Shown piece by piece: positions 1 to 5,686 of a DNA stretch of 6,722 nt. This stretch comes from Flavobacteriaceae bacterium (GTDB lineage Bacteria; Bacteroidota; Bacteroidia; Flavobacteriales; Flavobacteriaceae). A program made the position numbers and the translations under genes. Position 1 is the first letter of the stretch. Every line of letters starts with the position of its first letter. The notes under the pieces are model-generated. The model searched no databases, had not been told where the DNA came from, and saw only the letters and a list, made by a program, of their open reading frames with translations. The stretch covers positions 1 to 6,722 of the forward strand of contig JADHLU010000049.1 in NCBI GenBank assembly GCA_016780435.1, read 5' to 3'.

Positions 1-280
1 ACGTGCCAGCAGGCAGGGGGTTTCCATTGAGTTTCACATCGGTGCTGAACGAGATCTTGGTGGATGCGTTGGCACCGGTTCTCCATACTTCGTTGTAGGG
101 GATGAGTTCTCCGGCAACGTTGCGTCCGCGGGCGCTGGGCCTCGAGTATATCACCTTGACCTCGGTTAGCCCAACGGTTCCCTTTAGCTCGAAAGTGGGG
201 CTTGCAGGCGGCATTTGAATTTGCGCTAAGGCAGAAGTACAAATGAAAACGCTCAGAACATGCAGGAAAAATTTATTCAT
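1..280 (-). CDS. DUF2911 family secreted protein, C-terminus cut by window edge
   Basis: The minus-strand frame opens with ATG at 280-278 and stays open for 93 codons to the left edge. Residues 1-19 form a signal peptide: a short basic start (MNK), a hydrophobic core and an ALA/Q cleavage site, so the product should be exported to the periplasm or beyond. The mature part begins with a Pro-rich stretch and carries signatures that I recognise from DUF2911: a TVGLTEVKVIYSRPSARGR block at 35-53 and a PYNEVWRTGANASTKI block at 61-76. The family is common in Bacteroidota and has no established biochemical role, so none is assigned. Known members are roughly 170-290 residues long, so about half or more is missing here. 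It is transcribed divergently from the acyl-ACP desaturase. The start is well supported by the signal peptide that follows it. Family assignment is from remembered motifs, not a search. Confidence 0.88.
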   Translation of the reverse strand, partial: MNKFFLHVLSVFICTSALAQIQMPPASPTFELKGTVGLTEVKVIYSRPSARGRNVAGELIPYNEVWRTGANASTKISFSTDVKLNGNPLPAGT

Positions 281-347
281 TTCAAAAGATTTTATCTGTA
301 AAACGTTGATTCTAAAAATTTAGGAAATCTATTCATAGAGGCTTCAT

Positions 348-355
348 CAAAAGTA
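348..355 (-). promoter_or_regulatory. Candidate Bacteroidota -7 promoter element for the DUF2911 gene
   Basis: Read on minus, 355-348 is TACTTTTG, an exact match to the Bacteroidota sigma-factor -7 element TAnnTTTG. It lies about 68 bases upstream of the DUF2911 start codon, which would give an ordinary leader. No clear TTG -33 element is visible at the usual 19-21 base spacing, so this rests on the -7 match alone and could be chance in an A/T-rich spacer. Confidence 0.33.
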
Positions 356-422
356 AATGGAACTTTTAGATTTTAGTTAGGTTATTCTGGTTAAATTATA
401 CCTAGCTTTATTAAAATTTAAT

Positions 423-1415
423 ATGTCACAACACAATATCCGCCTTGAGGTAATGCGCTCTTTAGAGCCCAAGATTGATGAATTCATTGAAACCTTTTTG
501 ATCCCTATCGATGAGATCTGGCAGCCCACTGATTTTTTGCCTGATTCTCAATCTGAGGAGTTCTTTAAAGAGGTTGCCGAGATTCAAGAGGGGGCCAAAG
601 AGATGGGGTACGATCTTTGGGTGACTCTGGTTGCTGACACGATTACTGAAGAGGCGCTTCCGACCTACGAGTCGTGGTTGCTCGATATAGACGGAATTGA
701 TCAGCACGAGAAAAAGAACGGATGGGCCAAATGGATTCGTAACTGGACCGCCGAAGAGAACCGACACGGAGACGTGCTCAGCAAGTACCTTTACTTATCT
801 GGCCGTGTGAACATGAAGGAGGTTGAGCGCAGCACTCAGCACCTTATAGCCGACGGATTCGACATTGGAACCGATAGAGATCCGTATAAAAACTTCGTAT
901 ACACTAGCTTTCAAGAGCTAGCCACTAATATTTCGCACAAACGAGTGGGGCAGTTTGCCAAGAAAACGAGCAATCATTTATTGGGTAAAATGTGCAACAT
1001 CATCGCCGGAGATGAAATGAGACACCACCTGGCCTATCGCGAATTTGTGAAACACATCATCGACCAAGACCCTTCGCAAATGGTGTTGGCTTTTGCCGAT
1101 ATGATGAAAAAGAAAATCGTCATGCCTGCTCACTTTTTGCGCGAGTCGGGTGAAGCCATTAGCAGCGCCTTTGAGACCTTCTCTAATTGCGCACAGCGCC
1201 TCGGGGTGTACACCTCAAAAGACTACATCGAGATTTTAGAGAAGCTCAATATCCACTGGAATTTGGAGCACCTTCGCGCCTTGAGTGACGAGGCCGAAAA
1301 AGCACGCGAATACCTGGTTAAACTTCCAGATAGACTGACTAGAATATCAGAGCGCATGCGTTATCCGCAAGAGCAGTACCACTTTAAGTGGGTTACTGCC
1401 AATGGGGTGTTATAG
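423..1415 (+). CDS. Soluble acyl-[acyl-carrier-protein] desaturase (di-iron, plant-type)
   Basis: This 330-residue protein belongs to the soluble acyl-ACP desaturase family (fatty acid desaturase type 2, ferritin-like di-iron fold). Members introduce a cis double bond into a saturated acyl chain carried on ACP, using O2 and electrons from ferredoxin, in the cytosol. All six expected iron ligands can be read: Glu76 (in TEEALPTYE), Glu112 and His115 (EENRHG), Glu165 (SFQELA), Glu198 and His201 (DEMRHH). Other hallmark blocks are KYLYLSGRVN at 121-130, VLAFADMMKKKIVMPAH at 221-237 and AQRLGVYTSKDY at 257-268. These closely resemble the plastid stearoyl-ACP desaturases of plants, without their transit peptide. 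Length is full for a bacterial member. The ATG at 423 follows an A/T-rich leader with no Shine-Dalgarno, as is usual in Bacteroidota. Regiospecificity (delta-9 or other) cannot be read from the sequence. The gene stands alone: no ferredoxin, reductase or lipid gene adjoins it, and it converges with kynU. Confidence 0.95.
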   Translation: MSQHNIRLEVMRSLEPKIDEFIETFLIPIDEIWQPTDFLPDSQSEEFFKEVAEIQEGAKEMGYDLWVTLVADTITEEALPTYESWLLDIDGIDQHEKKNGWAKWIRNWTAEENRHGDVLSKYLYLSGRVNMKEVERSTQHLIADGFDIGTDRDPYKNFVYTSFQELATNISHKRVGQFAKKTSNHLLGKMCNIIAGDEMRHHLAYREFVKHIIDQDPSQMVLAFADMMKKKIVMPAHFLRESGEAISSAFETFSNCAQRLGVYTSKDYIEILEKLNIHWNLEHLRALSDEAEKAREYLVKLPDRLTRISERMRYPQEQYHFKWVTANGVL

Positions 1416-1422
1416 ATTAAAT

Positions 1423-1438
1423 TGACCTTTTTAGGTCA
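1423..1438. terminator. Short hairpin between convergent desaturase and kynU, possible weak terminator
   Basis: TGACCT (1423-1428) and AGGTCA (1433-1438) form a perfect 6-bp stem around a TTTT loop. The right half covers the kynU stop codon (1433-1431 on minus). On plus it is followed after 7 bases by a run of seven T (1446-1452), which lies inside the kynU coding end. It is the only inverted repeat seen in the 15-bp gap between the two convergent stops. The distance to the T run and the A/T-rich loop make it a poor canonical intrinsic terminator, so the assignment is tentative. Confidence 0.38.
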
Positions 1439-2696
1439 CCAGAGGTTTTTTTCCGTCGTGCTGTTCGTATTCTTTAGAGACGACTATGGTACGCAAGCGC
1501 TCAACGGTTTGCCACAGATCGATGAAGCGGGTGTAAAGCGGAGCCATTCCTATCCGTATATACTTATCGGGCCTAAAGTCAATGGTTATCTTTGGTTCTC
1601 CTTCTAAGGGGTTCAATAAACACCGGCAGATTCGCCATGAATCGCAGTGAGAGAGGGTCACATGTGACCCGCGCTGATGGTGATTTTCTGGGCTTTCGAG
1701 CGCGAACCCTAAGGGAACCAATTCAGAGCTTATTAGGTGAATCAAGTAGTTACCGAGCTGCTCACTCTTCTCTCGAATCGGCTTTATACCGGCTTCTAAG
1801 GTCAGGTCTATGCCCACCTCTAAAGCTGCAAGCGAGAGTATTTGCGGAGTTCCGGCATTGAATTTCTCTATCCCTTTGGCCGCCTCAAAGGCCGAAGAAA
1901 AGTCGAAAGGATTTTCATGACCAAACCACCCCTGAATGGGCGATGACAGAGAAGAAGTCAATTCGCGATCGATAAACATGAATGCAGGAGAACCCGGTCC
2001 GCCGTTCAGGTACTTATAGGTGCAGCCAATGGCCGCGCGGGTCTTGGTTTCTTTGACATCGAAATGAACCGCACCCACGGCATGACTAAGGTCCCAGATG
2101 ATGATGCTGTCATGTGACTTCGCAAAAGCATTGAGCATCTTAGCCGGGTAGTAGTAGGCGCTCTTGTAACTCACTAAACTCAAGCAGAGTACCCCCGGAT
2201 TTGAGCGAATGGCCTGCTTTAACTGCTCTACATCTGCCTCGAGATCGCTTGAATAGCTTACGCATAAGGGTGGGCTTAATTTAAGGTACGAGCTGATACC
2301 TTCTAGTATGTAATTGTCGGTCGGAAAATTCAACGAATCGGTAATCAGCTGCTTCGGGTAAAGCCCTGACTCAATTAAGGCATGAGCGAGCTTAAACAGA
2401 TTAACTGAGGTCGATTCGCCAACCACTACTTCATCTGAATCGGCGTTCACTAGTTGCGCGATCTTACTGGCAATGCGTTTGGGTAGCTCGAGCCAGTGTT
2501 TGTTCCAACTGCCGATTAGCTGCTGACCCCATTGCTCGTCTAGAACTGAGACTAGGCGTTCTTTGGTTTTTAGGGGTTGTTTGCCCAGTGAGTTGCCGTC
2601 TAAATAAATCTCGTTCTCTGGATGGTAGAATCGCTGATAAAATTCATCGAGTCTATCCGATTGGTCAAGAGCCTGGGCCTTTTGCAGATTAGTCAT
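1431..2696 (-). CDS. kynU: Kynureninase (PLP-dependent)
   Basis: Kynureninase is a cytosolic PLP enzyme (aminotransferase class V fold) that cleaves kynurenine or 3-hydroxykynurenine to (3-hydroxy)anthranilate plus alanine, in tryptophan breakdown and the eukaryote-like route to NAD. Family signatures are strong. In 421-residue numbering they are YLDGNSLG at 31-38, WDLSHAVGA at 201-209 (cofactor contacts Asp202 and His205), GCTYKYLNGGPGSPAF at 224-239 with Lys228 as the PLP Schiff-base lysine, GWFGH at 256-260, FNAGTP at 279-284, RGSHV at 342-346, and a DFRPD...RIG..PLY block near 374-388. The frame is open upstream to an ATG at 2741, but the extra 15 residues have no family character and would overlap the hydrolase gene by 53 bases. 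Starting at 2696 gives normal family length and places the lysine where it is expected, so that start is preferred. It overlaps the upstream SGNH hydrolase by 8 bases, implying coupled translation. No kynurenine monooxygenase, tryptophan dioxygenase or 3-hydroxyanthranilate dioxygenase gene is in the window. Confidence 0.95.
   Translation of the reverse strand: MTNLQKAQALDQSDRLDEFYQRFYHPENEIYLDGNSLGKQPLKTKERLVSVLDEQWGQQLIGSWNKHWLELPKRIASKIAQLVNADSDEVVVGESTSVNLFKLAHALIESGLYPKQLITDSLNFPTDNYILEGISSYLKLSPPLCVSYSSDLEADVEQLKQAIRSNPGVLCLSLVSYKSAYYYPAKMLNAFAKSHDSIIIWDLSHAVGAVHFDVKETKTRAAIGCTYKYLNGGPGSPAFMFIDRELTSSLSSPIQGWFGHENPFDFSSAFEAAKGIEKFNAGTPQILSLAALEVGIDLTLEAGIKPIREKSEQLGNYLIHLISSELVPLGFALESPENHHQRGSHVTLSHCDSWRICRCLLNPLEGEPKITIDFRPDKYIRIGMAPLYTRFIDLWQTVERLRTIVVSKEYEQHDGKKPLVT
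1655..1670. repeat. Perfect 16-bp palindrome inside kynU
   Basis: GGGTCACATGTGACCC is identical to its own reverse complement over 16 bases. It lies within kynU, across the codons for the conserved RGSHVT segment, so part of its symmetry follows from a conserved protein motif. It could form a small cruciform or hairpin, or bind a dimeric regulator. Nothing in the sequence shows that it does. Confidence 0.6.
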
Positions 2697-3375
2697 TTTG
2701 GGCTGTGTTAAAGAAGGGAATAACCTTGTCGACCCATGCACTATACATCGCCGCGCTTGGGTGCAGTTGGTCGTTAGCTACATAGGTAGCATTGCTTAAT
2801 GCCTCTCGTGAAATGGGTGTGATATCGAAAAAGGCTACCTCGTAGCGTTCACATATGGCTTTGATCGCCGCATTGTAGGCCGCTATTTCAGCTGCGATTT
2901 TAGTGCGATCGCGCCCCTCAGCAAAGGGCATCACCCCCCAATCGGGAATAGACAATACGAAAACCCCTTTGGTCTTGTTTTTAGAAATGGCGATGGCCCG
3001 CTCGAGTAGAGTTGTGAACTCGGGCACAAACGAGTCAACGCTTCTTCCTCTGTACTGGTTATTTACCCCGATCAGTAATGAAACGTAGTCGTAGTGGGTT
3101 TTTAACTCTGCACTGTCGACAGCCACGAGCAGTTCATCGGTTGTCCATCCAGTTTGAGCTATAATATGCGGATTCTCGATTGACAGGCCCGATTGATTCA
3201 AGATTCGTGCTAGTTGATTCGGCCAGCGCATCTCTTCTTCGACGCTTTCGCCAATGGTATAACTGTCGCCTAGAGCGAGATAAGTTTTTAGTTGCTGATC
3301 GCCTCCTTGTGGCGGATTGCCCATAAGCACAACCAAGAACCAAAGGCTAAGCAGATGGGGTATTATTTTTTGCAT
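2689..3375 (-). CDS. Secreted SGNH/GDSL-family hydrolase
   Basis: This is a serine hydrolase of the SGNH/GDSL superfamily, whose members act on esters, lipids, acetylated sugars or thioesters; the substrate cannot be read here. In 228-residue numbering from the ATG at 3375, the N-terminus (MQKIIPHLLSLWFLVVLMG, 1-19) is a signal peptide or N-terminal anchor, placing the enzyme outside the cytoplasm. Block I is LALGDSYTIGE with nucleophile Ser38, block II is the Gly of TGWTT (Gly76), block III is GVNNQY with Asn105, and block V is DQLHP with Asp202 and His205, so the whole catalytic set is present. Block III has Asn where Asp is usual in GxND. The frame also extends to a TTG codon at 3402, adding 9 residues (MRLDFYLHL). 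The ATG is preferred because it gives a compact signal peptide, but the TTG cannot be excluded. The stop overlaps the kynU start by 8 bases (ATGACTAA), so this gene and kynU form one unit. Confidence 0.9.
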   Translation of the reverse strand: MQKIIPHLLSLWFLVVLMGNPPQGGDQQLKTYLALGDSYTIGESVEEEMRWPNQLARILNQSGLSIENPHIIAQTGWTTDELLVAVDSAELKTHYDYVSLLIGVNNQYRGRSVDSFVPEFTTLLERAIAISKNKTKGVFVLSIPDWGVMPFAEGRDRTKIAAEIAAYNAAIKAICERYEVAFFDITPISREALSNATYVANDQLHPSAAMYSAWVDKVIPFFNTAQND

Positions 3376-3539
3376 GAGATGAAGATAAAAATCCAAACGC
3401 AATTCGTGGAACTTTTCACTCTAAAGCTAAAGTGATGAAAGCGGTTTTACACTTATTTGTTGTAACAATTAGTACCTTTTACGTCTTAAGAACGTAATCA
3501 AGGCTCACGCCTAAATGGCTACCCTAATCAACCTAAAAA

Positions 3540-4040
3540 ATGTTCAGAAAGCTTTCGTTTTATTTCAGTTTCGTGCTCCTTGTTGCACTTTCAACCTCTT
3601 GCGAGCCCAAGATGACCCTGCAGCGCTATTTCTACCAAGCGCAAGAAAATGGAGATTTTATGCTTATTGATCTGCCCACTAGCTTACTAGGGCAATCGCT
3701 AGATAATCTAAACGATCATCAGCGCGAGACGCTTTTGTCGGTGCGCAAGGTGAGTGCATTGATCTACAGTGATGCTTCAAAAGCAGATTTTATAAAGCAG
3801 CAGCAATCGGTAATTAATGAATTCTTGGAAAGAGACGTTTCATTTCGCTTAATTGCCGAGAAAAATGACTTCGACAAGACCTGGTTTCTGCAACCGCTTT
3901 TGAAGTACAATCCGAACCCATTTACAATTTTCTTTATAGGCGGAAGCACGGGCTATTCATTAGTCGATCCCATGTCAACCGACTATCAAACCAACTCAAA
4001 TCAGATCTACTTGAAGTTTCAGTACATGTTTGATTTATAG
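3540..4040 (+). CDS. Small lipoprotein, probable DUF4252 family
   Basis: This 166-residue protein has a lipoprotein signal peptide: basic MFRK, a hydrophobic core at 5-17, and a lipobox-like LSTSC with Cys21 as the predicted lipidated residue. It should be anchored to the outer or inner membrane. The mature part reads as a short secreted alpha/beta domain: a QRYFYQAQENGDFMLIDLP start (28-46), a helix around 55-70 (LNDHQRETLLSVRKVSALI), another around 82-98, and a strand-rich C-terminus ending in an amphipathic QIYLKFQYMFDL. The order of a lipid Cys, a YF...F..IDLP segment, then LxxxQ...L.SVRK resembles DUF4252 proteins of Bacteroidota, which have no assigned function. This family call is from memory and moderate. 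The start follows a run of six A, typical for the phylum. The gene is divergent from the SGNH hydrolase-kynU unit and stands alone, ending before a bidirectional terminator. Confidence 0.8.
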   Translation: MFRKLSFYFSFVLLVALSTSCEPKMTLQRYFYQAQENGDFMLIDLPTSLLGQSLDNLNDHQRETLLSVRKVSALIYSDASKADFIKQQQSVINEFLERDVSFRLIAEKNDFDKTWFLQPLLKYNPNPFTIFFIGGSTGYSLVDPMSTDYQTNSNQIYLKFQYMFDL

Positions 4041-4182
4041 GAGGAAATAGAAAAAATTTGGTGCATTAATAATAAATTTTGTTTTCACAACAGTATTCTT
4101 TTTTCACACTGAGCAGGATGCATATCAAACTATTCTTACTCTATCAATGTTTTGACTCCCACCATTTTCAGGATTAATATTT

Positions 4183-4216
4183 AAAAAGCCGCAAGAAGTG
4201 CTTCTGCGGCTTTTTT
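4183..4216. terminator. Strong bidirectional intrinsic terminator
   Basis: AAAAAGCCGCA (4183-4193) pairs with TGCGGCTTTTT (4205-4215) in an 11-bp perfect stem. After a single bulged A it can continue as GAAG/CTTC towards a tight loop. A T run (4211-4216) follows the G/C core on plus and an A run precedes it, which becomes the T run on minus. It therefore suits both convergent genes, the lipoprotein gene (stop 4040) and the fasciclin gene (stop 4280). The rest of the 239-bp gap, 4041-4182, is A/T-rich and shows no convincing gene. Confidence 0.9.
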
Positions 4217-4224
4217 GATAAATG

Positions 4225-4250
4225 GGCCTTTTCGTATGAAATACAAGGCC
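4225..4250. repeat. Second inverted repeat between the terminator and the fasciclin gene
   Basis: GGCCTT (4225-4230) pairs with AAGGCC (4245-4250). Directly inside, TTC (4231-4233) and GAA (4238-4240) can extend the stem around a GTAT loop, leaving a 4-base bulge. It lies in the 3' untranslated part of the fasciclin transcript, before the terminator in that direction. It may be an additional 3'-end hairpin or chance symmetry. Confidence 0.45.
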
Positions 4251-4279
4251 TTAAGATTAAAGTAAGTAGAAACGTATTT

Positions 4280-4792
4280 CTACTCGGGCATTACAACAGT
4301 GTTGATGACATGGATTACTCCGTTTGATCCCATTACGTCTGTAGCCGTAATTTCACTGTAGTTTCCGGCGCTGTCCATCAGCCAAATTTTACCGTCTTTC
4401 TGAAGAACGGTCAAGGTCTGATTATTCACTGCGGTAAGGGTCACCTTTCCGCCTCCCTCATTAAGGGCCTTAACTACATCGGCAGCGTTTAATTGACCGG
4501 CAACGACGTGATAGGTTAAAATGTTTGCCAAGGCTGCTTTGTTGGCAGGCTCGAGCAAAGAACTCAGCGTGTTTGGATCAAGTTTAGCGAAAGCATCATT
4601 GGTTGGTGCAAATACGGTAAACGGACCTTCTGATTGCAACACACCCACTAAATCAGCAGCTTTTAGGGCAGCGACTAGGGTTGAGAAGTTTTCATTTCCG
4701 ACAGCGACATCAGCGACTGTTCCTTGAGCAAAGGTTTTGTTGCTCACTGTTAGGCTGAGTAGCAATACAAATAGTAGAGTTAATTTTTTCAT
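4280..4792 (-). CDS. Secreted single-domain fasciclin (FAS1) protein
   Basis: This 170-residue protein is a signal peptide plus one fasciclin (FAS1/beta-Ig-H3) domain. Residues 1-22 (MKK, a Leu-rich core, TFA/Q) are a clear signal sequence with no lipobox, so the product should be soluble in the periplasm or released. The FAS1 domain fills the rest: TVADVAVGNENFSTLVAAL at 25-43, the H1 motif GPFTVFAPTNDAF at 56-68, the central Tyr-His at 94-95 (LTYHVV), and the H2 motif GVIHVINTVVMP at 158-169 just before the C-terminus. Length matches the usual bacterial single-FAS1 proteins. FAS1 domains are generally linked to adhesion or matrix binding; the specific partner here is unknown. The gene is monocistronic, divergent from the DoxX-like pair across a 149-bp A/T-rich spacer, and ends at a bidirectional terminator. 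Upstream on minus, 4820-4813 reads TACATTTA, one mismatch from the Bacteroidota -7 element, but no -33 partner is evident. Confidence 0.93.
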   Translation of the reverse strand: MKKLTLLFVLLLSLTVSNKTFAQGTVADVAVGNENFSTLVAALKAADLVGVLQSEGPFTVFAPTNDAFAKLDPNTLSSLLEPANKAALANILTYHVVAGQLNAADVVKALNEGGGKVTLTAVNNQTLTVLQKDGKIWLMDSAGNYSEITATDVMGSNGVIHVINTVVMPE

Positions 4793-4941
4793 AGCTTTTT
4801 TTTAGTTTGAGGTAAATGTAATCTATTTAAAGTTTGTTTAATGATTATAAAAAATAATTAAACAAAAATTAACGTTTGCTCCGTTCTATTATTCATTCTA
4901 CGATAGGCCGGCATTTGAATTAAATCGCGTAGCTTACCCGA

Positions 4942-5280
4942 ATGGGTATGATGGTAATGAGAATCTTTAGCGGAGTGTCGCATATAATCTATGGGATTTT
5001 AACACTGTTTCATCCGTTCTACATTCAGGAGTTCGCTAGGTATGGCTTCTCAGATATGCAATACCTTATAGGCATCGCACAGCTACTATGCGGAGCCGGA
5101 TTGCTTCTGGCAAACAAACAGTCAAAAATCGCGTTGGCGAGTGCATTTATTCTTGCGATCTTAATGGCCGGAGCTGTAGGCACTAGAATCAGCATTCAAG
5201 ACAATTTACTTCAGTCGTTGCCTGCTCTATTGTATTTCGGACTGAATTCAGTTATATTCATTAAAATCTTAAAAGACTAA
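4942..5280 (+). CDS. DoxX-like small four-helix membrane protein, first of a tandem pair
   Basis: This 112-residue hydrophobic protein has four likely membrane helices (about 4-23, 40-57, 62-80 and 92-109) in the arrangement of the DoxX-like superfamily of small inner-membrane proteins. DoxX relatives have been tied to quinone or thiosulfate redox chemistry in a few organisms, but most members are uncharacterised and no reaction is claimed here. The segment EFARYGFSD (30-38) after helix 1, and ILMAGA...QD....LPALL from helix 3 into helix 4, recur in the next gene, so the two are paralogues. An in-frame TAG lies 9 bases before the ATG at 4942, so the start is at 4942 or at one of the in-frame Met codons 3, 4 or 6. 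A TTG at 4876-4878 followed 20 bases later by TACGATAG is a poor promoter candidate. The stop is 2 bases before the next start, indicating one operon. Confidence 0.82.
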   Translation: MGMMVMRIFSGVSHIIYGILTLFHPFYIQEFARYGFSDMQYLIGIAQLLCGAGLLLANKQSKIALASAFILAILMAGAVGTRISIQDNLLQSLPALLYFGLNSVIFIKILKD

Positions 5281-5282
5281 TT

Positions 5283-5669
5283 ATGAAATACTTAAAACAC
5301 GTGTTGATGGCTGTAGTCTCCATAACAGTATTGAATGTCTGGCTTTTGAGGTTCAACAAGCCCACCATTTACCGAGGCGGTCAAGCAAAAACCATGATAG
5401 AAGAATTTGCAGCCTACGGCCTAAGCGAGACCTTTGTTTATGTTATTGGTGGCTTAAAAGTGCTTGCTGCACTCGGACTCGTCGTTGGATTTTTCTACAA
5501 AAAACTAATCGTTCCATCTTCACTAGTTATAGCCGTTTTAATGGTTGGTGCTATTTTTATGCATTTCAAGGTGCAAGACGCTGCTATTAAATTTTTGCCC
5601 GCTACATTGATGTTACTTTGCAGTTTGGGCGTACTGTATCTCGTTAATCGAAGGTCGGTAGAAAGCTAG
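5283..5669 (+). CDS. DoxX-like small four-helix membrane protein, second of a tandem pair
   Basis: This 128-residue protein has four likely membrane helices (about 6-23, 50-71, 75-94 and 100-121) and reads as a DoxX-like family inner-membrane protein. It parallels its upstream neighbour: EFAAYGLSE at 41-49 matches EFARYGFSD, and VLMVGA...VQD....LPATL at 85-109 matches ILMAGA...IQD....LPALL. Between helix 1 and the EFAAYG motif it has a longer loop, TIYRGGQAKTM, absent from the first protein. The ATG at 5283 is 2 bases after the upstream stop, so the pair is almost certainly co-transcribed. The PIG-L gene begins 17 bases downstream and may belong to the same operon. Function is unknown; the pairing suggests two subunits of a heteromeric membrane assembly, which is inference. 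Confidence 0.85.
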   Translation: MKYLKHVLMAVVSITVLNVWLLRFNKPTIYRGGQAKTMIEEFAAYGLSETFVYVIGGLKVLAALGLVVGFFYKKLIVPSSLVIAVLMVGAIFMHFKVQDAAIKFLPATLMLLCSLGVLYLVNRRSVES

Positions 5670-5686
5670 ATTGCCTGTTGTGAATT

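Noticed and set aside
209..221. The 13-mer CGGCATTTGAATT occurs at 209-221 and again at 4909-4921.
   Set aside because: One copy is in DUF2911 coding sequence and the other in a spacer. A single shared 13-mer is about what chance gives in a window of this size.
403..422. TAGCTTTA at 403-410 considered as a -7 promoter element for the desaturase.
   Set aside because: It differs from TAnnTTTG at the last base, has no -33 TTG at a suitable distance, and would leave almost no leader before the ATG.
462..767. A 101-codon open frame on minus inside the desaturase gene.
   Set aside because: It is fully antisense to a gene with all catalytic motifs, and its translation shows no domain, signal or plausible composition. 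It is a shadow frame.
1592..1861. An 89-codon open frame on plus inside kynU, with a shorter one at 1422-1607.
   Set aside because: Both lie antisense to the conserved end of kynU and have no recognisable features.
2903..3343. Short open frames on both strands within the SGNH hydrolase gene (2903-3088 plus, 3134-3343 minus).
   Set aside because: They overlap the intact hydrolase in other frames and encode low-quality sequence without motifs.
3422..3429. TAGCTTTA on minus (3429-3422) considered as a promoter for the SGNH hydrolase-kynU unit.
   Set aside because: It has one mismatch in the -7 element and no good -33 element. The position is reasonable, but the evidence is too weak to annotate.
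4034..4046. A GGAGG-like stretch just after the lipoprotein gene, suggesting a ribosome binding site.
   Set aside because: No credible start codon with an open frame follows; the nearby GTG is terminated after two codons.
4118..4177. A 19-codon frame (starting MHIKLFLLYQ) after an AGCAGG-like stretch between the lipoprotein and fasciclin genes.
   Set aside because: It is too short, ends just before the terminator, and the phylum does not rely on Shine-Dalgarno signals, so the purine stretch adds little.
4521..4727. A 68-codon open frame on plus antisense to the fasciclin gene.
   Set aside because: It mirrors the FAS1 coding sequence and has no independent support.
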